A stretch of DNA of 64,000 nucleotides, from the NCBI GenBank assembly GCA_903884235.1, contig CAISEB010000004.1, positions 34,044-98,043 of the forward strand. Direction: 5' to 3'. The notes under the pieces are model-generated. The model was not told the DNA's origin. It searched no databases and saw nothing but the letters and a program-made list of their open reading frames with translations. A program made the translations under genes and the position numbers. The DNA comes from an uncultured Pseudomonadota bacterium. GTDB lineage: Bacteria; Pseudomonadota; Gammaproteobacteria; Steroidobacterales; Steroidobacteraceae. Shown here in pieces: positions 1-9,498 of this stretch. Positions within the stretch are counted from its first letter, which is position 1, and each line of letters starts with the position of its first letter.

Positions 1-150
1 GCGGTCCTCGAAGCAGGCCGTCGCGTGCGGCCCGATCGCGATCCGCCTCGGCGCCTTGTGCGCGAGCACCCGCGCACGGTAGTCCGGCCGTGCCCGGGCA
101 TAGGCCTCGAGGCCCATCAGGTCCCCCGCCGCGAGCGGTCCCTCAGCCAT
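1..150 (-). CDS. DUF3501 family protein (N-terminal part only; rest lies outside the window)
   Basis: The first 50 codons are visible, beginning at the ATG at 150 and running off the left edge. The peptide opens [18 protein letters not shown] and continues with an R-P-x-[FY]-R-x-x-V-x-x-H-K pattern, which I recognise from DUF3501 proteins. The start overlaps the stop of the upstream Fe-S oxidoreductase by 8 nt (ATGGCTGA), so the two are probably translationally coupled. DUF3501 proteins are commonly found with rubrerythrin and this type of Fe-S protein. The molecular function is unknown. Confidence 0.75.
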   Translation of the reverse strand, partial: MAEGPLAAGDLMGLEAYARARPDYRARVLAHKAPRRIAIGPHATACFEDR

Positions 151-1501
151 CGTCGAGCCCGTAGGCCATGCGCAGTAGCGTCAGCGGATGGCGCGAGGCG
201 CGCCGGTCGGCGAGTCCCTCGGCGATCTGCCGCCCGGCCATCGGGCAATCGCTCGAGTGGTGGTCGGCCGCCGCGGCCTCGACGCGCGCGACGACCGGCT
301 GGCCGATCCTGAGCGCGTGCTCGCGGAACTCCGTCTTGACCGCATAGGTGCCATCGTGGCCCGAGCAGCGCTCGATGACCTCGAGCGTCGTGTCCGGAAC
401 GAGCTTGAGGACGTCGCGCGTCTTGAGCCCGATGTTCTGCACGCGCAGGTGGCACGGCACGTGGTACGCGACCCGGCCGAGCGTCCGGGCGAAGTCGGTG
501 CGCAGCAGCCCGGCCTTGTGGCGCAGCCACAGGTACTCGAACGGGTCGAACATGCGCGCCGCGACCTTCCGCACGCCGGCATCTTCCGGGAACAGCAGCG
601 GCAGTTCCTGCTTGTACATCAGCACGCACGAGGGCACCGGGGCGACGAGGTCATGGCCCGCGTCGACGAGCGCGGCGAGCACGGGGATGTTCGCGGCCTT
701 GAGCGCGGCGACCGACTCGAGGTCACCGATCTCGAGCTTGGGCATCCCGCAGCAGCGCTCCTGCGGCGCGAGCGTGACCGGCAGTCCGTTGTGCTCGAAC
801 ACGCGCACGAGGTCGCGGGCCACCTCCGGCTCGTTGTGGTTGCAGTAGCAGGTCGCGAACAGCGCGACGCGCCCGGTCGTGGTGCCGGCCGGAACCGGCA
901 CGAGATCGAGGTGCGCGCGCCGCGCCTCGCTGCTGCGGAACGAGGGATGGTGGTAGCGCGGCAGGGGCGCCTCGGGATGGACGCCGAGCACGCGCCCGAG
1001 CATCGCGCGGCCGACGCGACTCGCGTTGAACGCGTTGACCGCCTCGGCGACGACCGGGATGCCCGCGAGCCGGCCGACCGCGTCGGTGGCGGACAGCACC
1101 CGCTCCCGCAGGCCTGTTCCGCCGGCGCGGTGGCGCACCGCCTTGGCGCGCAGCATCAGGCGCGGGAAGTCGAGGTTCCACGGATGCGGCGGCACGTACG
1201 GGCACTTGGTGCGGTAGCACAGGTCGCACAGGTAGCACTGGTCGACGACCTGCCAGTAGGCCTTCTTCGGGACGCCGTCGACTTCCCCGCTCGACGAGTC
1301 GTCGACGAGGTCGAACAGCGTCGGGAACGACTGGCAGAGGCTGGCGCAGCGCCGGCAGCCGTGGCACAGGTCGAACACCCGCTCGAGTTCCTGCTCGAGC
1401 GCGGCCGGGTCGTTGAACTCGGGCGTGCGCCAGGCGAGCGGGTGGCGCGTGGGCGCCTGAAGCCCACCCTCCCGGGCGCCCGCGACGGGTGCATCGCTCA
1501 T
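143..1501 (-). CDS. GlpC-like Fe-S oxidoreductase (heterodisulfide-reductase type)
   Basis: The protein has 452 residues. Two ferredoxin-type [4Fe-4S] sets are visible: C46-x2-C49-x2-C52-x3-C56 and C89-x2-C92-x2-C95-x4-C100. Two CCG-type cysteine motifs follow: C-Y-C / ERCCGMP and PCHLRVQ / ERCSGHDG. This is the layout of GlpC and HdrD-like electron carriers. It lies between rubrerythrin (51 nt upstream) and DUF3501 (8-nt overlap). From that context I infer that it passes electrons to a peroxide-reducing rubrerythrin system rather than taking part in glycerol-3-phosphate oxidation; no glpA or glpB is nearby. The partner and donor are unknown. Confidence 0.85.
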   Translation of the reverse strand: MSDAPVAGAREGGLQAPTRHPLAWRTPEFNDPAALEQELERVFDLCHGCRRCASLCQSFPTLFDLVDDSSSGEVDGVPKKAYWQVVDQCYLCDLCYRTKCPYVPPHPWNLDFPRLMLRAKAVRHRAGGTGLRERVLSATDAVGRLAGIPVVAEAVNAFNASRVGRAMLGRVLGVHPEAPLPRYHHPSFRSSEARRAHLDLVPVPAGTTTGRVALFATCYCNHNEPEVARDLVRVFEHNGLPVTLAPQERCCGMPKLEIGDLESVAALKAANIPVLAALVDAGHDLVAPVPSCVLMYKQELPLLFPEDAGVRKVAARMFDPFEYLWLRHKAGLLRTDFARTLGRVAYHVPCHLRVQNIGLKTRDVLKLVPDTTLEVIERCSGHDGTYAVKTEFREHALRIGQPVVARVEAAAADHHSSDCPMAGRQIAEGLADRRASRHPLTLLRMAYGLDDG

Positions 1502-1552
1502 GGTGATCCCGGCCGGTGCGGCGGCCCGGCCGGGCGGCCGGGCCTGCGCCGG

Positions 1553-1966
1553 CTACAGGCCGTCGAGCGCCTTCTGGAACCGGTTGGCGTGCGAGCGCTC
1601 GGCCTTCGCGAGCGTCTCGAACCAGTCGGCGATCTCGGAGAATCCTTCCTCGCGCGCGACCTTGGCCATGCCCGGGTACATGTCGGTGTACTCGTGGGTC
1701 TCGCCGGCGATCGCCGCCTTGAGGTTCTCGGCGGTGGAGCCGATCGGCAGGCCCGTCGCCGGGTCACCGACCTCGACGAGGTAGTCGAGGTGGCCATGCG
1801 CGTGGCCGGTCTCGCCCTCCGCGGTCGAGCGGAACACCATCGACACGTCGTTGAAGCCCTCGATGTCCGCCTTGTTGGCGAAATAGAGGTAGCGGCGGTT
1901 GGCCTGCGACTCGCCGGCGAAGGCGTCCTTGAGGTTCGTCTCGGTCCTGCTGCCCTTGAGATGCAC
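1553..1966 (-). CDS. Rubrerythrin
   Basis: This is a 137-residue ferritin-like diiron protein. The N-terminus ([20 protein letters not shown], then the NRRYLYFA stretch) and the repeated E-x2-H elements ([20 protein letters not shown]) match the four-helix diiron domain of rubrerythrins. There is no C-terminal rubredoxin (CxxC) domain, so this is the short form. I chose the GTG start at 1966 because the GGGAGA ribosome-binding site precedes it at proper spacing and family members begin at the same point (MxLKGTxTE). It is the first gene of the rubrerythrin / Fe-S oxidoreductase / DUF3501 unit and probably detoxifies peroxide in the cytoplasm. Confidence 0.92.
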   Translation of the reverse strand: MHLKGSRTETNLKDAFAGESQANRRYLYFANKADIEGFNDVSMVFRSTAEGETGHAHGHLDYLVEVGDPATGLPIGSTAENLKAAIAGETHEYTDMYPGMAKVAREEGFSEIADWFETLAKAERSHANRFQKALDGL

Positions 1967-2147
1967 GTGGCGTTCTCCCGTGAAGGCGGCGCTCGCGCCC
2001 GCCGGGATCCTCCCGGCGGCGACGACACACGCGGTGGTGGGCGGCCACTCTAGGCGCCGCCGAATCCCCCCGTCAACGGTGCGGACCGGGCGTTTGACGC
2101 CCCGTTCATGGCGCCGGTACTCTGCCCGGCGACCCACTGGAACCACC

Positions 2148-2423
2148 ATGCCCCGCGCACCCCGCACCCCCGCCGCCGACCCCTCCCCCCCGGTCGCCGC
2201 ATTCGACTTCGAGGCCTCCATGGCCGAGCTCGAGTCGGTCGTCGGCCGCCTCGAGCAGGGGGACGTGCCACTCGAGGAGGCGCTCGCCACGTTCGAGCGC
2301 GGCGTGGCGCTGACGCGCGCCTGCCAGGAGGCCCTGACGGCCGCCGAGCAGAAGGTGGAGATCCTCCTGGCCCGGCCGGACGGCAGCCATGCCGCGGCCC
2401 CGTTCCTCGACGAGGACGCGTGA
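2148..2423 (+). CDS. xseB: Exodeoxyribonuclease VII small subunit
   Basis: The 91-residue protein contains the XseB core [19 protein letters not shown], followed by the L-E-x-A-L-x-x-F-E-R-G motif. The small subunit binds several-fold to XseA to form the single-strand-specific exonuclease; xseA is not in this window. Its stop overlaps the GTG start of ispA (GTGA), and dxs follows 48 nt later. This is the conserved xseB-ispA-dxs order of many Gammaproteobacteria. The first ~20 residues are rich in Pro and Ala and not conserved, so a slightly later start is possible. Confidence 0.93.
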   Translation: MPRAPRTPAADPSPPVAAFDFEASMAELESVVGRLEQGDVPLEEALATFERGVALTRACQEALTAAEQKVEILLARPDGSHAAAPFLDEDA

Positions 2424-3310
2424 CGGCCCCGGACCGGCACGCGACGCTCGAGGCCTACCGGGCGCGGGTCGAGGCTGCGCTCGAGGCGCGCCTGCCACCG
2501 GCCAGCGAGCTGCCGGGTCGCCTGCACGAGGCGATGCGCTACTGCACGCTCGGCGGCGGCAAGCGCATCCGCCCCGCGCTCGTCTACGCGACAGGCGAAT
2601 TCCTCGGCGTCGATCCCGCCGCGCTCGACGCGGCGGCGGCGGCCGTCGAGATGATCCACGTCTATTCCCTGGTCCACGACGACCTGCCGGCGATGGACGA
2701 CGATGACCTGCGCCGCGGCCGGCCGACCTGCCACCGCCAATTCGACGAGGCCACCGCGATCCTGGCGGGCGATGCGCTGCAGGTGCTCGCCTTCGAAAGC
2801 CTCGCCGAGGCACCGGCGCGTGCCGAGGAGCGCGTCGCGACCATCCGTCTCCTGGCGGGCGCGAGCGGCACGCGGGGCATGGCCGGCGGCCAGGCGATCG
2901 ACCTCGCCGCGGTCGGCCGGGTGCTGAGCCCGGCCGAGATCGAGGTCATGCACCGGCGCAAGACCGGCGCGCTGCTCGAGGCCAGCGTCGGCCTCGCGGT
3001 GACGCTCGCGCCGGACATCGCACCGGCGACACGCGCCGGGCTGACGCGGTTCGCCTCCGCCCTCGGCCTCGCGTTCCAGATCGTCGACGACATCCTGGAC
3101 GTCGAGGGTGATCCGACGCTGCTCGGCAAGGCGGTCGGCGCGGACCAAGCCCGCCACAAGCCCACCTATCCCGCGGCCGCCGGCATGGCGGCGGCGCGCG
3201 AGCGCGCCGCGGCGCTGTACGCCGAAGCCCAGGCCGCGATCGGGCCGCTGGGCCCCCGGGCCGGGATGCTGGCCTGGCTCGGCGCATTCATCGTCGAGCG
3301 GTCCTCCTGA
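2420..3310 (+). CDS. ispA: Farnesyl diphosphate synthase (geranyltranstransferase)
   Basis: The 296-residue polyprenyl synthase condenses IPP with DMAPP or GPP to give FPP. The first aspartate-rich motif is at residues 87-93 (DDLPAMD, followed by DDDLRRG) and the second at 223-227 (DDILD). The substrate-binding GGGKRIRP lies near residue 45. The GTG start overlaps the xseB stop by 4 nt, giving translational coupling. It supplies precursors for ubiquinone and undecaprenyl phosphate, and its substrates come from the pathway begun by the neighbouring dxs. Confidence 0.95.
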   Translation: MTAPDRHATLEAYRARVEAALEARLPPASELPGRLHEAMRYCTLGGGKRIRPALVYATGEFLGVDPAALDAAAAAVEMIHVYSLVHDDLPAMDDDDLRRGRPTCHRQFDEATAILAGDALQVLAFESLAEAPARAEERVATIRLLAGASGTRGMAGGQAIDLAAVGRVLSPAEIEVMHRRKTGALLEASVGLAVTLAPDIAPATRAGLTRFASALGLAFQIVDDILDVEGDPTLLGKAVGADQARHKPTYPAAAGMAAARERAAALYAEAQAAIGPLGPRAGMLAWLGAFIVERSS

Positions 3311-3346
3311 GGAATCCCCGACCTCGGACCGGGGCCGCTTAACGGG

Positions 3347-3352
3347 TAGACT
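3347..3352 (+). promoter_or_regulatory. Putative -10 element of dxs (leaderless arrangement)
   Basis: TAGACT ends 6 nt before the dxs ATG at 3359. A transcript from it would begin at or within a few bases of the start codon. No convincing -35 box is visible. The same geometry recurs at several other genes in the window (see findings). Confidence 0.4.
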
Positions 3353-3358
3353 GGGGGG

Positions 3359-5254
3359 ATGGCCGGACCGTCCCGCTACCCGTATCTCGACCGCATCACC
3401 TCGCCGGCGGAGCTGCGCGCGCTCCCTGAGCAGGAGCTGCCCGCGGTGGCAGCCGAACTGCGCACGTTCCTGATCGACACCGTCAGCCAGATGGGCGGGC
3501 ATTTCGCCGCCGGGCTCGGCACGGTCGAGCTGACGCTGGCGCTGCACTACGTCTACGACACCCCGCTTGATCGCATCGTCTGGGACGTCGGCCACCAGGC
3601 CTACCCGCACAAGGTGCTGACCGGCCGGCGCGACCGGCTGCACACGATCAAGCAGAAGGACGGCCTCGCGCCGTTTCCGGCGCGCGAGGAGAGCGAGTAC
3701 GACACGTTCGGCGTCGGCCACTCGAGCACCTCGATCTCGGCGGCGCTCGGCATGGCGATCGCCGACCAGCTCGCCGGTGGCCGCGGACGTCCGGGCGCGC
3801 GTCGCCACGTCGCGGTGATCGGCGATGGCGCGATGACCGCGGGCCTCGCCTTCGAGGCGCTCAACCACGCCGGCGCACTCGACGTCGACCTGCTCGTCGT
3901 GCTGAACGACAACGACATGTCGATTTCGGAGAACGTCGGGGCGCTGTCGAACTACTTCGCGCGGGTGCTCTCCGGGCGCCTGTACGCCGGAATCAAGGAG
4001 GGTGGCAAGCGCATCCTCAGGCGCATGCCCGCCGCGTGGGAACTCGCCCGCCGCTCCGAGGAGCACATGAAGGGCATGATCCTGCCCGGCACCATGTTCG
4101 AGGAGATGGGCCTCAACTACATCGGCCCGGTCGACGGCCACGACGTCGTCGGCCTCGTGCGCATGATGAAGAACCTGCGCCTGATGCGCGGCCCGCAGTT
4201 CCTGCATGTGGTCACGCGCAAGGGCAAGGGCTACGCGCCCGCCGAGGCGGATCCGATCAAGTGGCACGGCCCGGGCCCGTTCGACGCCGACAAGGGCCTG
4301 ATCTTCCGCGAGAGCGCATCGGGCCCGAGCTATACGCAGGTGTTCGGCCAGTGGCTGTGCGACATCGCGGCGAAGGACGAACGCATCGTCGCGATCACGC
4401 CGGCGATGCGCGAGGGCTCGGGGATGGTCGAGTACTCGCGGCGCTTCCCGTCGCGCTACTTCGATGTCGGCATCGCCGAGCAGCACGCGGTCACGCTGGC
4501 CGCCGGCCTCGCCTGCGAGGGCCTCAGGCCCGTGGTCGCGATCTATTCGTCGTTCCTGCAGCGCGCCTACGACCAGGTGATCCACGACGTCGCGCTGCAG
4601 AACCTCCCGATCACGTTTGCACTGGACAGGGCGGGCCTCGTCGGCGGCGACGGCGCGACGCACCAGGGCGTGTTCGACCTGTCGTTCCTGCGCACGGTGC
4701 CCAACATGACCATCATGGCGCCGGCGGACGAGAACGAGTGTCGCCAGATGCTCTACACGGCAACGCGCCTGCCGGGACCGGCGGCCGTGCGCTACCCGCG
4801 CGGTACTGGACCGGGAGTGCAGATCGAGGAGGAGATGCGCGAGCTGCCCGTCGGTCGCGGGCTCATCGTGCGCGAAGGCCGTTCGGGGCTTGCAATTCTC
4901 GCGTTCGGCACCATGCTGGGCGCGTTGGCTGCGATCGCGGAAAAGCACGACGCGACGCTGGTCAACATGCGCTTCGTGAAGCCCCTGGACGTAGACCTGA
5001 TCCGGCAGCTCGCCGACCGCCACGCCTCGTTCGTGACGGCCGAGGAGAACTCGCTGGCGGGCGGCGCGGGTGCCGCGGTGCTGGAGGCCTTGAGCGCGCA
5101 CGGCTACGCACTGCCGGTGCTCGCGCTGGGCGTCCCGGATCGCTTCATCCCGCACGGCACGCGCGCCGACAACCTGGCGGCGGCCGGGCTCGACCCGGCG
5201 GGCCTCGCGTCGCGCATCGAACGCTTCTGGCAACCCCTCCAGCGCCGCGCCTGA
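3359..5254 (+). CDS. dxs: 1-deoxy-D-xylulose-5-phosphate synthase
   Basis: The 631-residue TPP enzyme joins pyruvate and glyceraldehyde-3-phosphate in the first step of the MEP pathway. The TPP/Mg site is visible as GDGAMTAG from residue 155 with NDNDMSIS downstream. The catalytic-site histidine region GGHFAAGLG is near residue 47, and the pyrimidine-domain motif is [10 protein letters not shown]. Length matches the family (620-640). It lies 48 nt after ispA. Its own -10-like element suggests that it may also be transcribed independently. Confidence 0.96.
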   Translation: MAGPSRYPYLDRITSPAELRALPEQELPAVAAELRTFLIDTVSQMGGHFAAGLGTVELTLALHYVYDTPLDRIVWDVGHQAYPHKVLTGRRDRLHTIKQKDGLAPFPAREESEYDTFGVGHSSTSISAALGMAIADQLAGGRGRPGARRHVAVIGDGAMTAGLAFEALNHAGALDVDLLVVLNDNDMSISENVGALSNYFARVLSGRLYAGIKEGGKRILRRMPAAWELARRSEEHMKGMILPGTMFEEMGLNYIGPVDGHDVVGLVRMMKNLRLMRGPQFLHVVTRKGKGYAPAEADPIKWHGPGPFDADKGLIFRESASGPSYTQVFGQWLCDIAAKDERIVAITPAMREGSGMVEYSRRFPSRYFDVGIAEQHAVTLAAGLACEGLRPVVAIYSSFLQRAYDQVIHDVALQNLPITFALDRAGLVGGDGATHQGVFDLSFLRTVPNMTIMAPADENECRQMLYTATRLPGPAAVRYPRGTGPGVQIEEEMRELPVGRGLIVREGRSGLAILAFGTMLGALAAIAEKHDATLVNMRFVKPLDVDLIRQLADRHASFVTAEENSLAGGAGAAVLEALSAHGYALPVLALGVPDRFIPHGTRADNLAAAGLDPAGLASRIERFWQPLQRRA

Positions 5255-5312
5255 GGGCGCCGGCAGCACCTGCAAAATCTTGGAGCCGCCCGCGCGGCGC
5301 AAAGGACATTCG

Positions 5313-6134
5313 ATGGTCACCGTAACCGAGCCGCCCGCGCCGCAGGCGATTGAAGACGTGCAGAGCCGCGCCGACACGCGCCGTATCGCGATCGACAAGG
5401 TCGGCATCAAGGACATCTACCACCCGGTGCGCGTGCGCGACCGCTCGGGCGGCGACCAGAACACCATCGCGAACTTCAACATGTACGTGTACCTGCCCCA
5501 CAACTTCAAGGGCACGCACATGTCGCGGTTCGTCGAGATCCTGCACCTGCACGAGCGCGAGCTGTCGGTGGACTCGTTCCGCACGATGCTGCGCGAGATG
5601 GTGCAGCGCCTGGATGCCGAGAAGGGCCACATCGAGATGGCGTTCCCCTACTTCGTCATGAAGAAGGCGCCCGTGTCCGGCGTGCAGAGCCTGCTCGACT
5701 ACCGCGCGACGCTGATCGGCGAAGTCAGCGGCGAGCGCATCGACACCTGGATCAAGGTCGTCGTGCCGGTCACGAGCCTCTGCCCCTGCTCGAAGAAGAT
5801 CTCCGACTACGGCGCGCACAACCAGCGCTCGCACGTGACGATCACGGCGCGCATCACCGGTCACGTGTGGATCGAGGAGCTGATCGACGTCGCCGAGAGC
5901 GAGGCCTCCTGCGAGGTCTACGGCATCCTGAAGCGCCCGGACGAGAAGTACGTGACCGAGCGCGCCTACGACAACCCGAAGTTCGTCGAGGACATGGTGC
6001 GGGACGTTGCGGTGCGCCTGAACGCCGACGAACGAATCCGCGAGTACGTGGTGGAGTCGGAGAACTTCGAATCCATCCACAATCACTCGGCGTACGCGCT
6101 CATCGAGCGCAACAAGGACGCACCCGCCACCTGA
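5313..6134 (+). CDS. folE2: GTP cyclohydrolase FolE2 (type IB)
   Basis: The 273-residue protein is recognisable from [32 protein letters not shown] and the conserved SLCPCSK motif (C157, C159). FolE2 converts GTP to 7,8-dihydroneopterin triphosphate for folate and queuosine synthesis. Unlike zinc-dependent FolE it works with other metals, so FolE2 genes are often expressed under zinc limitation. The ATG at 5313 was chosen over an upstream TTG because AAAGGA precedes it and conserved sequence begins soon after. It lies 58 nt after dxs and converges with the kinase gene 16 nt downstream. Confidence 0.95.
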   Translation: MVTVTEPPAPQAIEDVQSRADTRRIAIDKVGIKDIYHPVRVRDRSGGDQNTIANFNMYVYLPHNFKGTHMSRFVEILHLHERELSVDSFRTMLREMVQRLDAEKGHIEMAFPYFVMKKAPVSGVQSLLDYRATLIGEVSGERIDTWIKVVVPVTSLCPCSKKISDYGAHNQRSHVTITARITGHVWIEELIDVAESEASCEVYGILKRPDEKYVTERAYDNPKFVEDMVRDVAVRLNADERIREYVVESENFESIHNHSAYALIERNKDAPAT

Positions 6135-6150
6135 GCGGCCGCCGTCCCGG

Positions 6151-7464
6151 TCAGCCGGTCTGCGGGGTCTCGTTGCCCTGCAGGCGGCTGATCAGCGAGC
6201 GCAGGAATACCTTGTTGAAGCGCAGCTGGCAGGCGGCCGACACCTGTTCGAGCAGCGTCGAGCTGACCTTCATCACGGTGACCGTGCCCGTTGCGCGGAT
6301 CGTCGCGAGGCGCTTGGCGCCGTGCACGAAGCTGGTCTCGCCGAAGCACTCGCCGGCCTCGAGCGATCCGACGATGCGGCCGTGCCGCTCGACGCGCACG
6401 CCGCCCTCGACGATCACGTAGAAGCGATCGTCGATCTCGCCTTCCTTGACGATCTCCTCGGCCTCGGCGTAGTCCTGCCACTGGCTGGCACGCAGCACCT
6501 CCCAGATCTCGCCGTGCGAGAAGTCGTGGAAGAACTTGAGGCGCCTCAGCAGCGCGAACTGGGCATGCCGGTCGATCTTGTTGGACTCGACCCGGAGGCG
6601 CTGGTGCACGCGCGTGAGGTCGGCGGCGAAGTCCTGGCCGGACGGATAGCGCCTGGCCGCCTCCTTCTGCAGCGCCATCGCCACGACCCGCTCGAGTTCC
6701 TCGGGGACACCCTCGCGCAGCGTGTGGATCGGGGGCGGCGTGGCATAGACGATCTGGTGCAGGAGCTTCGAGAGGTTGCCGGCGCGGAACGGCCGGTAGC
6801 CGGTGAGCAGCTCGTACATCACCGCGCCCAGCGAGTACAGGTCCGAGCGCGGCGTGATCTCGGCGGACTGGACCTGCTCGGGTGACATGTACGAGGGACT
6901 GCCGGCGATGCCCTCGATCCGGGAGATCTCGGAGTCGGCCACGATCGCGATGCCGAAGTCGATGATGCGCACGTCGCTGTCGACCGTGAGCATGACGTTC
7001 GAGGGCTTGATGTCGCGGTGGATGACGCCGCGACCGTGCGAGTAGGCGAGCGCCTTCGCGCACTTGTAGACGAGCTCGACGACATCGTCGATGCGCAGCA
7101 GGTTGTCGGGCTTGCAGTAGGTCTGCAGCGTGCGCGCGCCGTGCACGAACTCGCTGACGACGTAGTAGTGGCCACCCTCCTCGCCCGCGTCGTAGATCGG
7201 CAGGATGTTCGGGTGCTGCAGCATGCCCACCATGTGGGCCTCCGACAGGAACATCTTGCGGGCGACCCGCGCCTTCTCGGGGTCGTCGGTCGCCTCGATG
7301 TTGTAGACCTTGATCGCGACGTCGCGCCCGTAGTACGGGTCGTGCGAAAGGTACACGGAGCCGGTGCTGCCGCGACCGACTTCCTTGATGATCTCGTATT
7401 TGCCGATGCGATCGGGGACGGGGCGTCCCGCCCGTCCGCCGGCCAAACCTCGACTACCGGCCAT
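6151..7464 (-). CDS. Serine/threonine protein kinase with C-terminal cyclic-nucleotide-binding domain
   Basis: The protein has 437 residues. The Hanks-type kinase domain covers roughly residues 20-285. It shows a glycine loop (GRGSTGSV), the ATP lysine in VAIKVYN, catalytic HRDIKPSN, IIDFGIA and an SPE substrate loop. The C-terminal ~125 residues resemble a CRP-type cNMP-binding beta-roll (EEIVKEGEIDDRFYVIVEGG, then GECFGETSFV and GTVTVMKV). No transmembrane segment is visible, so it is likely cytosolic. The ATG at 7464 is the first one in frame; upstream residues are low-complexity Arg/Pro. Regulation of the kinase by a cyclic nucleotide is inference, and no partner gene is adjacent. Confidence 0.88.
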   Translation of the reverse strand: MAGSRGLAGGRAGRPVPDRIGKYEIIKEVGRGSTGSVYLSHDPYYGRDVAIKVYNIEATDDPEKARVARKMFLSEAHMVGMLQHPNILPIYDAGEEGGHYYVVSEFVHGARTLQTYCKPDNLLRIDDVVELVYKCAKALAYSHGRGVIHRDIKPSNVMLTVDSDVRIIDFGIAIVADSEISRIEGIAGSPSYMSPEQVQSAEITPRSDLYSLGAVMYELLTGYRPFRAGNLSKLLHQIVYATPPPIHTLREGVPEELERVVAMALQKEAARRYPSGQDFAADLTRVHQRLRVESNKIDRHAQFALLRRLKFFHDFSHGEIWEVLRASQWQDYAEAEEIVKEGEIDDRFYVIVEGGVRVERHGRIVGSLEAGECFGETSFVHGAKRLATIRATGTVTVMKVSSTLLEQVSAACQLRFNKVFLRSLISRLQGNETPQTG

Positions 7465-7596
7465 GGGGGTCAGATTGCGAATGACCGTTACTCCGCGCGC
7501 CCGTGGCCTCGGTCGGCTGGGCGATCGACGGCCAGCATAGGGCTCCGCCGGGGCGCGAACCGTGAACCGCATCGCGCTTTGCGGGAAGCCACGCGC

Positions 7597-8559
7597 TCAG
7601 GCGCGAAAGTGGTCCCAGCCCCGCGGCACCGGCAGCTCGCCGCGCTCGGCGAGCACCCGGACGCCCCGGCCGGCGACCACCTCGCCGATGCAGTGGCAGG
7701 CGGGTGCGCCGGCGCTCGCGGCGAGCGCCACGAGCGCCGCACGGGCACCGGGCGGCACCGTGAACAGGAGCTCGTAGTCGTCGCCGCCGGACAGCGCCAG
7801 CGCCCGCGCGCCGGCTTCGCCGGCGAGCGCGTACAGCGCGCGCGACAGCGGCAGCTCGGCGGCCCGCACCACCGCCCCGGCACCGCTCGCCGCGACCATG
7901 CGGCCGAGGTCCGCGGCGAGCCCGTCGGACACGTCGATGCACGCGCTCGCGATCCCGCGCAGGCGCTGCCCGAACGCGACCCGCGGCTCGGGTCGGCGGA
8001 ACTTCTGCTCGAGGGCGCCGCGATTGGCACCCTGCCCCTGCAGGCGCCCCTGCAGCAGCGCGAGCCCGGCCGCCGCGTCCCCCGGCCAGCCCGTGACGTA
8101 GAGGAGGTCGCCCGGCCGCGCGGTCGAACGCCTGAGCGCGGTGCCGGACTCGACGTGCCCGATGACCTGCACGCTGATCGTCAGCGGACCCTTGGTCGTG
8201 TCGCCGCCGACGAGCGCGACGCCGTGCGCGGTCGCGATCGCGGCAAAGCCGGCGACGAAGCCCTCGAGCCAGTCCTCGTCGGCCTCCGGCAGGGTCAGTG
8301 CGAGCGTCGCGAACGCGGGCCGCGCGCCCATCGCGGCGATGTCCGACAGGTTGACCGCGAGCGCACGCCAGCCGATGTCGTCGGCGTGGCTGCCCTGCGG
8401 GAAGTGGTGGCCGTCGACGAGCGTGTCGACGCAGGCGACGATCTCGTGGCCGGGCGGCACGCGCAGCAGCGCCGCATCGTCGCCGATGCCGAGCACGACG
8501 TCCTCGCGGCGGGCGCCGACGTGGGCGAAGTAGCGCTCGATCAGCTCGAACTCGCCCAC
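7597..8559 (-). CDS. thiL: Thiamine-monophosphate kinase
   Basis: The 320-residue protein phosphorylates thiamine monophosphate to thiamine diphosphate. Family motifs are GIGDDAALL near the N-terminus, DTLVDGHHF, NLSDIAAMGA, LVGGDTTKG, IDVSDGLAADLG and SGGDDYELLF. The GTG at 8559 has GGAG about 6 nt upstream and gives the usual N-terminus (xGEFELIERYF). It follows nusB by 10 nt, the standard ribH-nusB-thiL order. Confidence 0.94.
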   Translation of the reverse strand: MGEFELIERYFAHVGARREDVVLGIGDDAALLRVPPGHEIVACVDTLVDGHHFPQGSHADDIGWRALAVNLSDIAAMGARPAFATLALTLPEADEDWLEGFVAGFAAIATAHGVALVGGDTTKGPLTISVQVIGHVESGTALRRSTARPGDLLYVTGWPGDAAAGLALLQGRLQGQGANRGALEQKFRRPEPRVAFGQRLRGIASACIDVSDGLAADLGRMVAASGAGAVVRAAELPLSRALYALAGEAGARALALSGGDDYELLFTVPPGARAALVALAASAGAPACHCIGEVVAGRGVRVLAERGELPVPRGWDHFRA

Positions 8560-8569
8560 GGTGACTCCG

Positions 8570-9019
8570 TCAGGCGCCGCGCTCGTGCGGCCGCAATTCA
8601 CCGGCCGCGCGGTCCAGCACGCCGTTCACGAACTTGTATCCATCGGTCGCGCCGAATCGCTTGGCGAGGTCGACCGCCTCGCTGATGGCGACGCGGAACG
8701 GCACGTCCGGGCGGTGCTGCAGCTCGTAGAGCGCGATCCAAAGGATGCCGTGCTCGATTGGATCGAGGCGCGCCGGCTCGATGTCGGAATACTTCGCCAG
8801 CGTCTCGTCGAGCGCGTCGCGGCCCTGCGCAACCTGCATCAGCACCTCGCGGAAGAAGTCGGGATCGGCGCCACCCGCATCCGGGTCCTCGAGGTACTGG
8901 TGGTACAGGTCCTGCCACGGCGCCCCGGCGATCTGCAGCTGGTACAGCGCCTGCGCGAGCAGCTTGCGCGCGGCGCGCCGCGCCCGTGACAGGTTCCGCT
9001 GATCGCTCTCGCGTCCCAT
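8570..9019 (-). CDS. nusB: Transcription antitermination protein NusB
   Basis: The 149-residue protein has the all-helical NusB fold signature: RRAARKLLAQALYQLQ at the N-terminus, then a C-terminal AISEAVDLAKRFG and FVNGVLDRAAG. NusB with NusE (S10) binds boxA RNA for rRNA antitermination. It begins 2 nt after the ribH stop and is followed closely by thiL. Confidence 0.95.
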   Translation of the reverse strand: MGRESDQRNLSRARRAARKLLAQALYQLQIAGAPWQDLYHQYLEDPDAGGADPDFFREVLMQVAQGRDALDETLAKYSDIEPARLDPIEHGILWIALYELQHRPDVPFRVAISEAVDLAKRFGATDGYKFVNGVLDRAAGELRPHERGA

Positions 9020-9021
9020 GC

Positions 9022-9498
9022 TCAGGTGTCCAGGCGCTTGAGGAGGTTGTGGGTCTCGAGCGCCGCGAGCGCCGCCTCGGCGCCCTTGTTGCCAGCCTTG
9101 CCGCCGGCCCGGTCGATCGCCTGCTCGAAGGTGTCGCAGGTCAGCACGCCGAAGCCGACCGGCACGCCGCTGTCGAGCGAGGCGCGGGCGACGCCCGAGG
9201 AACACTCCCCGGCGACGAAGTCGAAGTGGGCCGTGTCGCCCTTGATGACCGCGCCGAGCGCGACGATCGCATCGTAGCGGCGCGACAGCGCCAGCGTCTT
9301 CACCACGAGCGGCATCTCGTAGGCGCCCGGGACGCGCACGATCTCGAGGTTCTTCTCGGAGGCACCGTGGCGGACCAGCGCATCGACCGCGCCGTCGATC
9401 AGGCGTGCCACGACGAAGTCGTTGAATCGCGCCGCGACGATCGCGACGCGGATGTCGCGGGCCAGCAGGTCCGCCTCGAGGGTCTTGATGGTGCTCAT
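9022..9498 (-). CDS. ribH: 6,7-dimethyl-8-ribityllumazine synthase
   Basis: The 158-residue protein shows lumazine-synthase motifs: IVAARFNDFVVARLIDGA, VRVPGAYEMP, ALGAVIKGDTAHFDFV and FGVLTCDTFEQA. It condenses 3,4-dihydroxy-2-butanone 4-phosphate with 5-amino-6-ribitylaminouracil. The start overlaps the ribBX stop by 4 nt, so the DHBP producer and consumer are translationally coupled. Confidence 0.96.
   Translation of the reverse strand: MSTIKTLEADLLARDIRVAIVAARFNDFVVARLIDGAVDALVRHGASEKNLEIVRVPGAYEMPLVVKTLALSRRYDAIVALGAVIKGDTAHFDFVAGECSSGVARASLDSGVPVGFGVLTCDTFEQAIDRAGGKAGNKGAEAALAALETHNLLKRLDT

Noticed and set aside
1553..5416. Very long minus-strand open frame (about 1,287 codons) across xseB, ispA and dxs
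   Set aside because: It is the antisense of well-recognised plus-strand genes; high GC keeps stops rare. Only its end (rubrerythrin, 1553-1966) is real.
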